Positions 1 to 10,118 of a stretch of 64,000 nt of DNA are shown here, piece by piece. The DNA comes from Alphaproteobacteria bacterium (lineage in GTDB: Bacteria > Pseudomonadota > Alphaproteobacteria > Micavibrionales > Micavibrionaceae). A program made the translations under genes and the position numbers. Below the pieces are notes generated by a model that saw only the letters and a program-made list of their open reading frames with translations, did not search any database and was not told the DNA's origin. Position 1 is the stretch's first letter. Each line of letters begins with the position of its first letter. The DNA is taken from NCBI GenBank assembly GCA_020442385.1, contig JAGRKE010000014.1:62001-126000 (forward strand). Direction: 5' to 3'.

Positions 1-1337
1 CGGCGGGCAAAGGGAATATGCGCATCATACGGATCCACCGCCGCATCAAAGAACATCACCTTAATAATACGCAGATAATAATAGGCCGAAACAACCGAAG
101 CCAGAACGCCCAACACAGCCAAAATATAGAACTTCGCCTCGACCGCGGCTTGGAAGATGAACAGCTTTCCAAAGAACCCGGCCATCGGCGGAATACCTGC
201 CATAGAGAGCATCAAAACAGCCATGGAGTACGCAAGTACCGGGCTGTTTTGTGATAAACCTGAAAGGTCAGAGATTTTTTCAAGACTAACCTGATTGCGT
301 TGCATCGACATCAAAATCGCAAACACGCCTGCGGTCATTAGCAGGTAAATCAGCATATAAAGCATCACTGCCGATATCCCCGCTTCGCTGGCAACAACCA
401 CGCCAATGAGCGCATAGCCCATATGACCGATGGAGCTGTAGGCCATCAGGCGCTTTATATTGTCCTGTGCGATCGCCGCAAATGCGCCAACCACCATAGA
501 CAGCAAAGACACGAAATAGATAATTTGCTGCCATTGCTCTTCCAAAGACCCGAACGGCTCGTACAAAAGACGGATCAGCAGCGCAATCGCCGCCACTTTC
601 GGCACCATAGCAAACAACGCGGTGACGCTGGTCGGTGCACCTTGGTAAACATCAGGCGTCCACATATGGAACGGCGCGGCAGAAATTTTGAACGCCATCC
701 CGGCCAGCACGAACACGAGGCCAAAAATGACACCAAAGGGCATAAAGTCCAGATTGCCGAGCGTGTCCGCAATCAGCGTGAAATCAATTGAGCCGGTAAA
801 GCCGTAAATCAGGGAAATACCAAACAGCAACATTCCAGAGGACAGCGCGCCCAGCACGAAATACTTAATTCCCGCCTCGGCGGATTTAATTGAATTGCGA
901 CGAAACGCGGCCAACACATATAGGCTCAGCGATTGCAGCTCCAGCCCCATATAGAGCGCGAGCATGTTGTTCGCCGAAACCATCAACAGCATGCCGATCG
1001 TCGCCATTAAAACCAATATCGGATATTCAAAGCGCCCCATATCCATCTGCTTTATAAAACGTACAGACAGAGACAGCGCGCCGATTGATCCCACCAAAAT
1101 CAAAAGCTTGGTAAAGCCGATAAAGCGGTCGAATTTGAACATACCGCTCAGCACCACATGCTCGTCCCAATTCAGACCCAGCATAACTATCATAGCAATC
1201 GCAAGCGCGAACACACTGAACCACGCCACCGTGTTTGTGGCTTCGTTCCCGCGGCCCACACCGACAATCAGCAGGCCCATCGCAACAAGCGCGAGGAAAA
1301 TCTCCGGCAATAAAGGAATAAGGTTAAAATCGATCAT
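1..1337 (-). CDS. nuoN: NADH-quinone oxidoreductase subunit N, 3' end cut by the window edge
   Basis: Antiporter-like membrane subunit of complex I, one of the three large proton-pumping subunits. Reading from an ATG at 1337 gives [19 protein letters not shown] and then a continuous multi-helix hydrophobic protein of about 445 codons with no stop before base 1. Family members are about 480 residues, so only the C-terminal tail is missing. The conserved NuoN stretch with [18 protein letters not shown] and YQGAPT is visible, as is the later region with [17 protein letters not shown]. The start overlaps the nuoM stop by 4 bases (ATGA), which is usual translational coupling. It is the last gene of the nuoG-N half of the locus. 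Identification is firm; only the end lies outside the window. Confidence 0.96.
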   Translation of the reverse strand, partial: MIDFNLIPLLPEIFLALVAMGLLIVGVGRGNEATNTVAWFSVFALAIAMIVMLGLNWDEHVVLSGMFKFDRFIGFTKLLILVGSIGALSLSVRFIKQMDMGRFEYPILVLMATIGMLLMVSANNMLALYMGLELQSLSLYVLAAFRRNSIKSAEAGIKYFVLGALSSGMLLFGISLIYGFTGSIDFTLIADTLGNLDFMPFGVIFGLVFVLAGMAFKISAAPFHMWTPDVYQGAPTSVTALFAMVPKVAAIALLIRLLYEPFGSLEEQWQQIIYFVSLLSMVVGAFAAIAQDNIKRLMAYSSIGHMGYALIGVVVASEAGISAVMLYMLIYLLMTAGVFAILMSMQRNQVSLEKISDLSGLSQNSPVLAYSMAVLMLSMAGIPPMAGFFGKLFIFQAAVEAKFYILAVLGVLASVVSAYYYLRIIKVMFFDAAVDPYDAHIPFAR

Positions 1338-2893
1338 TCTTCACCCCCTTCGAGCATCTCCGCCTCACCCATCTCATGTAGCTCATCCAAATCATTGGAT
1401 TGTGCGGCACTGCCGACCTGCTCCTCATAATGTGTCAGCAGTTTTTCAACGGAGGGAGACACCTTCTCCATCACAATATTGGGCGACACGCCAAGCCAAA
1501 GTACAAGCACCACAATCGGCGCCAGCAAAGCTATCTCGCGCTTATTCAAATCCGGCATCTTGGCAGCATCTTTGTTTTCCTGCGGGCCGAACACCACGCG
1601 GCGGTAAAGCAGCAACATATACGCCGCGCCCAAAATAACGCCCGTTGCCGCGAAAGCCGCAACAACCGTGTTGACCTGAAACGCGCCGAGCAAGCTCAAG
1701 AATTCACCGACGAAACCGCTAGTACCCGGCAAACCGACAGACCCAAGCGTGAAGATCATAAACACGGTCGCATATTTGGGCATATTCTTCACAATGCCGC
1801 CATAACGCGCAATTTCGCGCGTGTGCAGACGGTCATAGACCACACCAACACACAGGAACAACGCACCGGAAATCAAGCCGTGGCTGAGCATTTGAAATAT
1901 CCCGCCCTCAACGCCGTAGCGCGTCGCGGTAAAAATCCCCAAGGTCACAAACCCCATATGTGCAACCGATGAATAGGCAATCAGCTTCTTCATATCTTCC
2001 TGCACCAAGGCCACCAAAGATGTGTAAATAATCGCCACAATGCTCAGGCCAAAGACAAGCGGTGCAAAAAATTCACTCGCCTCCGGGAACATCGGCAATG
2101 AAAATCTTAGAAAGCCGTAACCGCCCATCTTCAAAAGCACGCCGGCCAGAATAACCGATCCGGCGGTGGGCGCTTCCACGTGTGCATCAGGCAGCCATGT
2201 ATGAACTGGCCACATCGGCATCTTTACGGCGAATGATGCAAACACAGCCAGCCAGAGCCAAAGCTGTAAATCCCGCGCAACAGGATTTTCGATCAAGGTC
2301 GGAATATCGGTCGTGCCGACCTGTACGTACAGCGTCAGCAGCGCAAGCAGCATCAACACAGAGCCGAGCAGCGTATAAAGAAAAAACTTATAGGCCGAAT
2401 AGACGCGGCGCTCTCCGCCCCACACCCCGATAATCAGGAACATCGGGATCAACACGCCTTCAAAGAACACATAGAATAAAATGCTGTCCAGTGCGCAGAA
2501 CGTCCCGATCATGAAACATTCCAGCACAAGGAACGCCATCATATATTCTTTCACGCGCTTCTTGATCGACTCCCACGAAGCCAAAATACAAACCGGGGTC
2601 AGCGCAGCCGAAAGCAGCACAAACAGCATCGAAATCCCGTCCACGCCCAAATGGTATTTTAATCCCAAAGGCGCGAGCCAGTTACTCTGCTCGGTGAACT
2701 GGAAATCCGCCGAGGACGGATCAAATTTCAGATACATAAACACCGCAAACGCCAAGGTGAAGAGCGAGGTATACAGCGCCATATATTTCGCGTTTTGCGC
2801 CACAACTTTTTCATCGCCGCGGATCAGCAAAATGATCAGCACACCGGCCAGCGGCAGGAACGTCATGATTGATAAAAGTGGAAAATCAAACAT
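1334..2893 (-). CDS. nuoM: NADH-quinone oxidoreductase subunit M
   Basis: Second antiporter-like proton-pumping subunit of complex I, in the inner membrane. The 519-residue product has the family length and about 14 hydrophobic segments. It shows the conserved [18 protein letters not shown] stretch and the helix with [17 protein letters not shown], both containing lysines and histidines of the proton channel. The start lies 2 bases after nuoL stops, and the stop overlaps nuoN. The C terminus ends in an unusually acidic tail ([17 protein letters not shown]) that I do not expect in a core NuoM; NuoH in the same operon also has an acidic tail. Confidence 0.97.
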   Translation of the reverse strand: MFDFPLLSIMTFLPLAGVLIILLIRGDEKVVAQNAKYMALYTSLFTLAFAVFMYLKFDPSSADFQFTEQSNWLAPLGLKYHLGVDGISMLFVLLSAALTPVCILASWESIKKRVKEYMMAFLVLECFMIGTFCALDSILFYVFFEGVLIPMFLIIGVWGGERRVYSAYKFFLYTLLGSVLMLLALLTLYVQVGTTDIPTLIENPVARDLQLWLWLAVFASFAVKMPMWPVHTWLPDAHVEAPTAGSVILAGVLLKMGGYGFLRFSLPMFPEASEFFAPLVFGLSIVAIIYTSLVALVQEDMKKLIAYSSVAHMGFVTLGIFTATRYGVEGGIFQMLSHGLISGALFLCVGVVYDRLHTREIARYGGIVKNMPKYATVFMIFTLGSVGLPGTSGFVGEFLSLLGAFQVNTVVAAFAATGVILGAAYMLLLYRRVVFGPQENKDAAKMPDLNKREIALLAPIVVLVLWLGVSPNIVMEKVSPSVEKLLTHYEEQVGSAAQSNDLDELHEMGEAEMLEGGEE

Positions 2894-2895
2894 TC

Positions 2896-4824
2896 TTAAA
2901 AGCCCTGCCCCGTTTTAAATACAAACCATGAAATAAGCCCAATGACAGCAATCATCATTACCAATGCGTATTGGAAGACATATCCGCTCTGGAAACGGCT
3001 GAGTAGTGCGGCAATCTTATTTGACGTTCCGGCCGCGCCATCTGGACCAAAGCGGTCCACCACCTGTTTATCTGTACACCAGAACAGCTTGCCCAGTTTG
3101 AAAGATGACTTTACGAACGCAGCATCATACAGCTCGTCAAAGAACCATTTGTTAAACAGCAGCGTGTGCAGCGGCTTTACGCGCTTAACCGTGGCCTCCG
3201 GCAATTTTGGCTTGGAGATATAAAACAAATACGCCAAAGCAATCCCGATCAAGCCAATCCCGATCGGCAGCTTCTTCACCCAGAACGGCACATGGTGAGC
3301 GGCTGTGATTGTGTCATTCGCCTCCAGCACTTTAATCGCTTCATGCCACATGGCGTGATGCCCGACAAAGGCTTCATAGAACACAAACCCGGCCAGCACC
3401 GCGCCGGTTGCCAAAACAAACAACGGCCCAAGCATCACCGGCGGAGATTCATGAATATGGCTCATCACCTTTTTCGAGGCGCGCGGCTTACCATGGAAGG
3501 TCATGAACAACAAACGCCAGGAATAAAACGCGGTCATCAGCGCGGCGGCAATCCCCATCCAGAAAGCAAATTCGCCCCACCATGAATGGTCAGCAAAGGC
3601 CGCCTCAAGAATAATATCTTTTGAATAATAGCCGGCAAAAAACGGCATCCCCGCAAGCGCGAGCGATCCAATCCACATCAACGCATAGGTAATAGGAATT
3701 TTGTTATAAATCCCGCCCATCTTGCGCATGTCCTGCTCATCACTCATCGCATGAATAACCGAGCCCGCACCAAGGAAGAGCAGCGCCTTAAAGAACGCAT
3801 GCGTCATCAAATGGAACATCGCCGCGCCGTAGGCCGAAACGCCAAGCGCGAAGAACATATATCCAAGCTGGCTCATCGTGGAATACGCAATCACGCGCTT
3901 AATATCAAACTGTGTCAGACCAATCGTCGCCGCGACAAAAGCTGTACATGCCCCGACAACGGTGACCACGATTAGCGCGGTCGGCGCATATTCATACAAA
4001 GGTGAAAAACGCGCCACCAAGAACACGCCCGCCGTCACCATCGTCGCCGCGTGGATTAGTGCAGATACGGGCGTTGGCCCCTCCATCGCATCGGGCAACC
4101 ATGTATGCAGACCCAGCTGCGCCGATTTACCCATCGCGCCGATAAACAGCAGCAAGCCGATCAGTGTCAGTGCATGAAATTCATGCCCGAAAAAGCTCAG
4201 AACGCTGTCGGCCATCTCCGGCGCTTCTTCAAAAATTGTTGTAAATTCAATTGAGCCAAACAGCGCAAAGGTCGCAAACAAACCCAGAGCCAAACCAAAG
4301 TCTCCAACGCGGTTCACAACGAACGCCTTAATCGCCGCCGCATTCGCGGAGTGCTTCTGGTTCCAAAAACCGATCAACAGGTAAGAGGCCAGACCAACCC
4401 CCTCCCAGCCGAAGAACAGCTGCAAAAGGTTATCCGCCGTCACCAGCATCAACATCGCAAAAGTAAACAGGCTGAGATAGCTCATAAAGCGCGCCTTCGC
4501 ATCGTCATGGCTCATATAACCGACCGAATAGACATGAACACAGCTGGACACAATTGTGATCACGCACATCATAACGACGGAAAGCTGATCAACCTTCAGC
4601 GCCCAATTCACACTAAAATCGCCAGAGGTTACCCACGGCGCAAGCAGGGTCGTATAGCCATGCCCGCCCATCGCAACATCAAAGAACAGCACGATCGAAG
4701 AAATCGCGGCGATGATAACGCCTGAGCAGGTCACAAGTTGCGCGCCCTTATCGCCGAGAGACTTGCCGAACAAAAAGGCCAGTAGGAAGGCAATCAGCGG
4801 TGGAAAAACAACAAGAAGTTCCAT
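2896..4824 (-). CDS. nuoL: NADH-quinone oxidoreductase subunit L
   Basis: Largest antiporter-like subunit of complex I, carrying the distal proton channel and the long lateral helix. The 642-residue product matches family length. Visible family motifs include [18 protein letters not shown], the stretch with [30 protein letters not shown], and [18 protein letters not shown]. The C-terminal part is hydrophobic, in keeping with the lateral and anchoring helices. It lies 5 bases after nuoK and directly before nuoM in the standard nuoK-L-M-N order. Confidence 0.98.
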   Translation of the reverse strand: MELLVVFPPLIAFLLAFLFGKSLGDKGAQLVTCSGVIIAAISSIVLFFDVAMGGHGYTTLLAPWVTSGDFSVNWALKVDQLSVVMMCVITIVSSCVHVYSVGYMSHDDAKARFMSYLSLFTFAMLMLVTADNLLQLFFGWEGVGLASYLLIGFWNQKHSANAAAIKAFVVNRVGDFGLALGLFATFALFGSIEFTTIFEEAPEMADSVLSFFGHEFHALTLIGLLLFIGAMGKSAQLGLHTWLPDAMEGPTPVSALIHAATMVTAGVFLVARFSPLYEYAPTALIVVTVVGACTAFVAATIGLTQFDIKRVIAYSTMSQLGYMFFALGVSAYGAAMFHLMTHAFFKALLFLGAGSVIHAMSDEQDMRKMGGIYNKIPITYALMWIGSLALAGMPFFAGYYSKDIILEAAFADHSWWGEFAFWMGIAAALMTAFYSWRLLFMTFHGKPRASKKVMSHIHESPPVMLGPLFVLATGAVLAGFVFYEAFVGHHAMWHEAIKVLEANDTITAAHHVPFWVKKLPIGIGLIGIALAYLFYISKPKLPEATVKRVKPLHTLLFNKWFFDELYDAAFVKSSFKLGKLFWCTDKQVVDRFGPDGAAGTSNKIAALLSRFQSGYVFQYALVMMIAVIGLISWFVFKTGQGF

Positions 4825-4829
4825 GATCC

Positions 4830-5141
4830 CTACCCCTTCATCCCGGAAATATCTTCAACCGCAATCGATCCTTTATTGCGGAAGAACACCACCAAAATCG
4901 CCAGACCGATCGCCGCTTCGGCGGCCGCAACGGTCAGGGTAAACATCGTAAAAACCTGCCCGGTTAAATCCTGTAAATAGCTGGAAAACGTCACAAAATT
5001 GATATTCACCGCCAGCAGCATAAGCTCGATCGACATTAAAATCACGATCACGTTTTTACGGTTTAGGAAAATGCCGAACACACCCATGGTAAAGAGGATG
5101 CCCGCCAGTGTCAGATAATGCTCTAGTCCAATCTCTAACAT
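4830..5141 (-). CDS. nuoK: NADH-quinone oxidoreductase subunit K
   Basis: Small three-helix membrane subunit of complex I. At 103 residues it has the exact family size. The three membrane segments are clear, and the conserved helix reading [15 protein letters not shown] carries the buried glutamate typical of NuoK; a second acidic position is in [13 protein letters not shown]. It lies between nuoJ (3-base gap) and nuoL (5-base gap) in the same orientation, as in other complex I operons. Confidence 0.98.
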   Translation of the reverse strand: MLEIGLEHYLTLAGILFTMGVFGIFLNRKNVIVILMSIELMLLAVNINFVTFSSYLQDLTGQVFTMFTLTVAAAEAAIGLAILVVFFRNKGSIAVEDISGMKG

Positions 5142-5144
5142 CTC

Positions 5145-5759
5145 TTAAGCCCCCGTCCGTGGTGTAACTTTTTGAATTTCGAGAACATCCTCGGGCCTGC
5201 GTGCATGCTGTTCGGAAACCTTCTGGCGGCGCACGCCCGGACGTACGCGGTGCGTCAGAACAATCGCGCCAATCATCGCCACAAACAGGATCAGCCCCGC
5301 AATCTGGAACACATAGGCATATTGCGTGTAAAGCACGCGGCCCAGCGCTTCCGTATTGCTAATCTCCCCAAACTGCGCCGCGGGAGAAGCCGCATTCGCC
5401 ACACTTTCCGGGGCAAAGCTCCATGCGCCGTAAGCAAAGATCAGCTCGCTGAGCAACACAGCGCCCACCACAAGCCCGATCGGGACATATTGCATCGCGC
5501 CCTTACGCAGATCGGCAAAGCTTATATCGAGCATCATCACGACGAACAGGAACAACACTGCGACCGCGCCGACATAGACAATCACCATCAACATCGCGAT
5601 AAATTCCGCGCCCAGCAAAACAAACAGCCCGGCAGAATTAAAGAACGCCAAAATCAGGAACAGCACGGAATGCACAGGATTGCGCGCCGTGATGACCATA
5701 AAGCCGCTCATCAGCAAAATTCCGGCAAAAAGATAAAAGGCCAAAGCCTGAACAATCAT
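5145..5759 (-). CDS. nuoJ: NADH-quinone oxidoreductase subunit J
   Basis: Membrane subunit of complex I that packs beside NuoK and NuoA. The 204-residue protein has five hydrophobic helices, and the conserved stretch around EFIAMLMVIVYVGAVAVLFLFV contains the family's third helix with its pi-bulge region. The C-terminal 35 residues are hydrophilic and basic, which is common in alphaproteobacterial forms. It starts 15 bases after nuoI and is followed by nuoK. Confidence 0.97.
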   Translation of the reverse strand: MIVQALAFYLFAGILLMSGFMVITARNPVHSVLFLILAFFNSAGLFVLLGAEFIAMLMVIVYVGAVAVLFLFVVMMLDISFADLRKGAMQYVPIGLVVGAVLLSELIFAYGAWSFAPESVANAASPAAQFGEISNTEALGRVLYTQYAYVFQIAGLILFVAMIGAIVLTHRVRPGVRRQKVSEQHARRPEDVLEIQKVTPRTGA

Positions 5760-5774
5760 TTTAGTCCTCTTACA

Positions 5775-6257
5775 TTAACGATAAGGCGCATCGGCCAGCA
5801 AATTGGCTGCGATTTGCGCCTCCCAACGATCCCCGTTTTCGAGCAATTTGTCTTTGTTATAGAACAGCTCCTCACGGGTTTCGGTGGCAAATTCAAAATT
5901 CGGTCCTTCGACAATCGCATCCACCGGGCACGCCTCCTGGCACAGGCCGCAATAGATACATTTCGTCATATCAATGTCATAGCGCGTGGTGCGGCGCGAT
6001 CCATCTTCACGCGGCTCGGCCTCAATGGTGATCGCCAGCGCCGGGCAAATCGCCTCACACAGCTTACAAGCAATGCAGCGCTCTTCCCCGTTCGGATAAC
6101 GGCGCAGCGCATGCTCACCGCGAAAACGCGGGGAAATCGGGCCTTTTTCATGTGGATAGTTAATCGTCACCTTCGGCACGAAGAACATATATTTCAAGGT
6201 CAGCAAAAAGCCCTTCACAATCTCGGTCAGCAAAAATGAACGTGCGAAATTATCCAT
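5775..6257 (-). CDS. nuoI: NADH-quinone oxidoreductase subunit I, two 4Fe-4S clusters
   Basis: Peripheral-arm ferredoxin-like subunit that carries clusters N6a and N6b, passing electrons towards NuoB. The 160-residue product has two classic motifs: [12 protein letters not shown] with cysteines 61, 64, 67 and 71, and [12 protein letters not shown] with cysteines 100, 103, 106 and 110. The length matches alphaproteobacterial NuoI. Its start shares one base with the nuoH stop (TAATG-type junction), so the two genes are probably translationally coupled. Confidence 0.98.
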   Translation of the reverse strand: MDNFARSFLLTEIVKGFLLTLKYMFFVPKVTINYPHEKGPISPRFRGEHALRRYPNGEERCIACKLCEAICPALAITIEAEPREDGSRRTTRYDIDMTKCIYCGLCQEACPVDAIVEGPNFEFATETREELFYNKDKLLENGDRWEAQIAANLLADAPYR

Positions 6258-7447
6258 TATTCTGCTTCCTCCCCTTCCAGATTTTCTTCGGCCTGATCTT
6301 CCATTTTCTCAAGGCGCTCTCTCAAAGACGGACCAAAAATCTCTTTCACGCCCTCAACCGCACCTTTTACAGTCCCGCCAACAGCCTCTGTTGCCGTCTC
6401 AATCACAGGCTTGCGCAGCGCGGGATCAGTTTTAATCTGACCGGGCAGCGCTTCGGCGCTCATCAAAATACCCGCCATCAAGACAACCCACGCCAAAGTC
6501 AGCGGTAGAAATACCTTCCAGCCCAAGCGCATCAGCTGGTCATATCTAAATCTTGGAAGCGTCGCGCGCGCCCACAGGAACACAAACATAACCAAGGCGG
6601 TCTTCAGCGCGAACCAAACAACGCCCGGAACAAAGGCCAGCGCCGCAATCCCGAAAGGCGGCAACCACCCGCCAAGGAACAGGATGGTCGTAATCGCGCT
6701 CATCAAAATCATCGCCGAATATTCACCAAGGAAGAACAGCGCGAAGGTCATCGCAGAATATTCCACCATAAACCCGCCGGTAATTTCGGACTCGCCTTCC
6801 GGCAAGTCAAACGGCGCGCGGTTGGTTTCCGCCAGAATGGAAATCAGGAACACAATAAACATCGGAAACAGCAAAACCTGCATCCAAACCGGGCGCGGCG
6901 CGAGAACGATATCCTGCAAATTCAAAGATCCCGTGCACAAAATCACACAGACGATAATCAGGCCCATCGAAACTTCGTATGACACCATCTGTGAAGCCGA
7001 GCGCAGCCCGCCAAGGAAGGCATAGCGCGAGTTTGAGGCCCATCCGGCCATAATCACGCCGTAAACGCTCATCGAAGAAATCGCGACCAGATACAAAACA
7101 CCGACATTAATATTGGCCAAAACCCAGTCTTTATTAAACGGAATGACCGCCCATGCCACCAAAGACAGGGCAAACATCATCATCGGCGCAATCAGAAACA
7201 CCGCGCGGTGCGCTTGGCTCGGGATAATCGTTTCCTTAGAAAACAGCTTGAGGCCATCGGCAATGGGCTGCAACAGGCCAAACGGACCAACCATCATCGG
7301 CCCCTGACGGCGCTGGATCGCGCCCATCACTTTACGCTCGGCATAGGTATAATAGGCCACAGCCAGCAAAACCACGCCGACAATCAGGCCGATATACATC
7401 AGCGTCGTCGCGGTCCAAATGCCGTATGTTTCCCACAATTCGAGCAT
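6257..7447 (-). CDS. nuoH: NADH-quinone oxidoreductase subunit H, with acidic C-terminal extension
   Basis: Membrane subunit that joins the peripheral and membrane arms and forms much of the quinone-access chamber. The family signature is clear: [19 protein letters not shown] near the N terminus, then [20 protein letters not shown] in the middle. At 396 residues it is about 50-60 residues longer than the usual 330-350. The extra sequence is a hydrophilic, Glu-rich C-terminal tail after the last helix (from about residue 330), ending [14 protein letters not shown]. The preceding gene, a MazG-like pyrophosphohydrolase, ends one base before this start. Confidence 0.97.
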   Translation of the reverse strand: MLELWETYGIWTATTLMYIGLIVGVVLLAVAYYTYAERKVMGAIQRRQGPMMVGPFGLLQPIADGLKLFSKETIIPSQAHRAVFLIAPMMMFALSLVAWAVIPFNKDWVLANINVGVLYLVAISSMSVYGVIMAGWASNSRYAFLGGLRSASQMVSYEVSMGLIIVCVILCTGSLNLQDIVLAPRPVWMQVLLFPMFIVFLISILAETNRAPFDLPEGESEITGGFMVEYSAMTFALFFLGEYSAMILMSAITTILFLGGWLPPFGIAALAFVPGVVWFALKTALVMFVFLWARATLPRFRYDQLMRLGWKVFLPLTLAWVVLMAGILMSAEALPGQIKTDPALRKPVIETATEAVGGTVKGAVEGVKEIFGPSLRERLEKMEDQAEENLEGEEAE

Positions 7448-7448
7448 A

Positions 7449-7856
7449 TTATTCAGCGGCCTCCGGCACGTTCTTAATAAATTGCTTCATGTTTGGCTTG
7501 AAGTAATTCGGGCCTTTCATGACCTTGCCATCACCCTCGCGGCGGATCGGTTTTCCATCCTCGCCCAGTTTGGACATGTTCGAGGCATGCACCTCGGCAA
7601 AGGCGGCCTCTTTCACATCGGCCAGACCGAAAGATAAAAATGCGCCATCCAGCACATATTGCAAATCGATCAGCGCATCGAGCACCTCAACATGGTCGTT
7701 ATTCTCAATCGCTTCCTGAAGCTCTTCCAATTCTTCCGCGATCAAATTAATCCGCAGCTCATTGGTCTGCGCACAACTCAAATCCGGTGCATCCTTAACC
7801 GGCAGACCGTATGTCTCGTGGAATTCCTGAACTTGCTCTAATGTGCTTTTACTCAT
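7449..7856 (-). CDS. MazG/PRA-PH-like nucleotide pyrophosphohydrolase embedded in the nuo operon
   Basis: A 135-residue all-alpha protein of the MazG-like superfamily, whose members hydrolyse nucleoside triphosphates or related phosphoanhydrides to the monophosphate plus pyrophosphate. The metal-binding pattern is visible: [11 protein letters not shown] around residues 36-46, followed by [15 protein letters not shown] around 57-71. The C-terminal segment [15 protein letters not shown] is typical of the stand-alone phosphoribosyl-ATP-pyrophosphohydrolase-like branch. The true substrate cannot be read from sequence. The start overlaps the nuoG stop by 4 bases (ATGA) and the gene ends one base before nuoH, so it is translated as part of the complex I message. 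A role in nucleotide housekeeping linked to NADH metabolism is only a guess. Confidence 0.85.
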   Translation of the reverse strand: MSKSTLEQVQEFHETYGLPVKDAPDLSCAQTNELRINLIAEELEELQEAIENNDHVEVLDALIDLQYVLDGAFLSFGLADVKEAAFAEVHASNMSKLGEDGKPIRREGDGKVMKGPNYFKPNMKQFIKNVPEAAE

Positions 7857-9919
7857 TCTGCAGCCTCCAAAACGTCTTGTGTTTGGCGGACAAAGGATTC
7901 AGAGCACGCCTTCATCGTGTCCGACGCGCGGCAAATCGCATTCGTCAGGTAGAAATTACGAACGGGATTTACAAAATCCGCCTTTAGGGTTTTACCCTTC
8001 TTACCGAACTTCTTCCACTGCGCCTGCGCGACCACATCGATATTCTCCAGATGCGTCCACTCTTCATAAATGCGGCTGCGCAGCTGCGCCTGCGTGTCAT
8101 AGGGCAGTGTTTTATTCAAAACCGCAGAGAGCGCACGGATGATTTTCCAGTCTTCACGCGCCTCACCGGGCGGGAATACAGCGCGCTTGGCCAACTGCGG
8201 TCGCCCTTCCATATTCACGTAAATGCCGTCTTTCTCGCTGTAGGCACTTCCGGGCAGAATAACATCCGCGCGCGCCGCGCCATGATCGCCGTGATGCCCC
8301 TGATAAATCACAAAGGTTTTCCAGCCAATCTCGCTGTGGGCGGGGAATTCATCCGCGCCCAAAAGATACAGCGCCTTGATGGAACCGTCTTTTGTACCAT
8401 CAACAATCTCTTTGAAGCTCTTACCCTTTTTGCCCGGCACGAACCCTACATCCAGAGCGCCCACACGGCTGGCCGCACGGTGGAGAATATTAAAGCCGTT
8501 CCAGCCCTCTTTGATCATGCCCAGCTTTTCCGCCGCATCATAGAGCGCCTGATGGATCGCCATACCGTCTGTACGCTCAAATACGCCGGAGCCAACAATG
8601 ATCAACGGCTTCTCCGCCTTCACCTTTTTGGCATAGTCCTTGGCCAGCTTAACCAGATCATCCATATTCGTGCCCGCGTGATGATACGGATAAGTCAGAT
8701 CAACTGCCTCACCGATCACGCCGATCGGAATGCGTTTTTCCATCCATGTTTTGCGGATACGCGCATTGATAAGCGGCGCCTCCCAGCGCGGGTTCGCGCC
8801 GATAATCAAAATCGCATCGGCCTCTTCAATTCCTGCAATGGTCGAATTAAACAGATAGCCCGCGCGCTGCGCTGGATCGAACTGCGCGCCATCTGTGCGG
8901 CAATCCATATTTTCTGAGGCGTATTTCCCAAGCAGATCTTTCAGCGCGACAATGGATTCCAGCTCCACCAGATCACCAACCAGAGCGGCCATCTGCTCTC
9001 CCTTCACGCCCTTAAGCTTGGTTTTAATGAAATCAAACGCCTCATCCCAAGTGGCTTCCACCAGTTTACCGCTATCTTTATTACGGATATAGGGACGATC
9101 AATGCGCTGATTATTCAAACCATCATAGGCAAAACGGGTGCGATCGCTAATCCATTCCTCATTCACATCTTCATGAAGGCGCGGCAGAACGCGCATAACC
9201 TCGCGCCCGCGCGCATCAATGCGGATATTTGAGCCAACAGCGTCATGAACGTCGATCGTCTCGGTCTTGCGTAATTCCCAGCTGCGAGCCTTAAACGCAT
9301 AAGGCTTGGATGTCAGCGCACCTACAGGGCAAATATCAATCAGATTGCCCGACAGCTCGGTCTGCACCAGCTGATCGATAAATGTACCAATCTCCGCATC
9401 TTCGCCGCGGTTCATCTGCCCCAACACAGGTGTTCCGGCAATTTCCTCGGCAAAGCGTACACAGCGCGTACAGTTGATACAGCGCGTCATCACCGTCTTG
9501 ATCAACGGCCCTAATTCCTTATCCGGCACGGCGCGCTTATTCTCGGCAAAACGTGAGCGATCAAAACCATACCCCATCGCCTGATCCTGCAAATCACATT
9601 CGCCTCCCTGATCGCAAATAGGGCAATCCAGCGGGTGATTGATCAGCAGCATTTCCATCACGCCCTTGCGTGCCTTTTTCACCACTTCAGAATCAGTGCG
9701 TACAACCATGCCTTCACCACAGGCCATTGCGCAGGAGGCCACAGGCTTTGGCGGTCCGCCTTCAATTTCTACAAGGCACATACGGCAATTGGCCGGAACC
9801 GATAATTTGTCGTGATAGCAAAAGCGCGGAATCTCAATACCCAGCTGCTCAGCGGCCTGTAAAATACTTGTACCCGGCGCTACGTCAATTTTCTTACCGT
9901 TAATGGTTATTTTTGGCAT
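7853..9919 (-). CDS. nuoG: NADH-quinone oxidoreductase subunit G
   Basis: Large iron-sulfur subunit of the peripheral arm. The N terminus is a 2Fe-2S ferredoxin domain with cysteines 34, 45, 48 and 63, followed by the His-Cys 4Fe-4S motif in HPLDCPICDQGGECDLQDQA and a further CINCTRC cluster region, then a molybdopterin-oxidoreductase-like fold that has no cofactor role in complex I. The 688-residue length is standard for alphaproteobacteria. Unlike the normal arrangement it does not follow nuoF directly: purL, purQ and a small gene lie between them on the other strand. It is therefore the first gene of its transcript and needs a promoter in 9920-10118. Confidence 0.97.
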   Translation of the reverse strand: MPKITINGKKIDVAPGTSILQAAEQLGIEIPRFCYHDKLSVPANCRMCLVEIEGGPPKPVASCAMACGEGMVVRTDSEVVKKARKGVMEMLLINHPLDCPICDQGGECDLQDQAMGYGFDRSRFAENKRAVPDKELGPLIKTVMTRCINCTRCVRFAEEIAGTPVLGQMNRGEDAEIGTFIDQLVQTELSGNLIDICPVGALTSKPYAFKARSWELRKTETIDVHDAVGSNIRIDARGREVMRVLPRLHEDVNEEWISDRTRFAYDGLNNQRIDRPYIRNKDSGKLVEATWDEAFDFIKTKLKGVKGEQMAALVGDLVELESIVALKDLLGKYASENMDCRTDGAQFDPAQRAGYLFNSTIAGIEEADAILIIGANPRWEAPLINARIRKTWMEKRIPIGVIGEAVDLTYPYHHAGTNMDDLVKLAKDYAKKVKAEKPLIIVGSGVFERTDGMAIHQALYDAAEKLGMIKEGWNGFNILHRAASRVGALDVGFVPGKKGKSFKEIVDGTKDGSIKALYLLGADEFPAHSEIGWKTFVIYQGHHGDHGAARADVILPGSAYSEKDGIYVNMEGRPQLAKRAVFPPGEAREDWKIIRALSAVLNKTLPYDTQAQLRSRIYEEWTHLENIDVVAQAQWKKFGKKGKTLKADFVNPVRNFYLTNAICRASDTMKACSESFVRQTQDVLEAAE

Positions 9920-10118
9920 GAGATCAATGAATTATATTGGTTTATCGATTAAACACACACGGGGAATGTACCGTGCTCAAATACAAAGTAAAGCTTTAAA
10001 ATAAAATATAGAATGATTTTATGGGATAGAGGCGGTTTTAAACCTCAAAAGGGTTGACCCTGAGGGCCTGATGACGTAACTCAAAGGCCTGACAACACGC
10101 GAATTTTACGAGTAGACG
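9920..10118. other. Divergent intergenic region between nuoG and purL
   Basis: This 199-base AT-rich gap must hold the promoters for nuoG-nuoN (minus) and for purL-purQ (plus), because no other gene upstream could drive either set. I see no clear consensus -35/-10 pair, operator palindrome or riboswitch. The sequence just before purL offers only a weak ribosome-binding stretch (GAG about 6 bases before the ATG). Confidence 0.4.

Noticed and set aside
5172-6239. 355-codon plus-strand open frame opposite nuoJ-nuoI
   Set aside because: Antisense shadow. The composition (Arg, His, Gln rich) is typical of reversed membrane-protein codons, and the nuo genes on the other strand are certain.
8051-8917. 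288-codon plus-strand open frame opposite nuoG
   Set aside because: Shadow of nuoG with no family resemblance.
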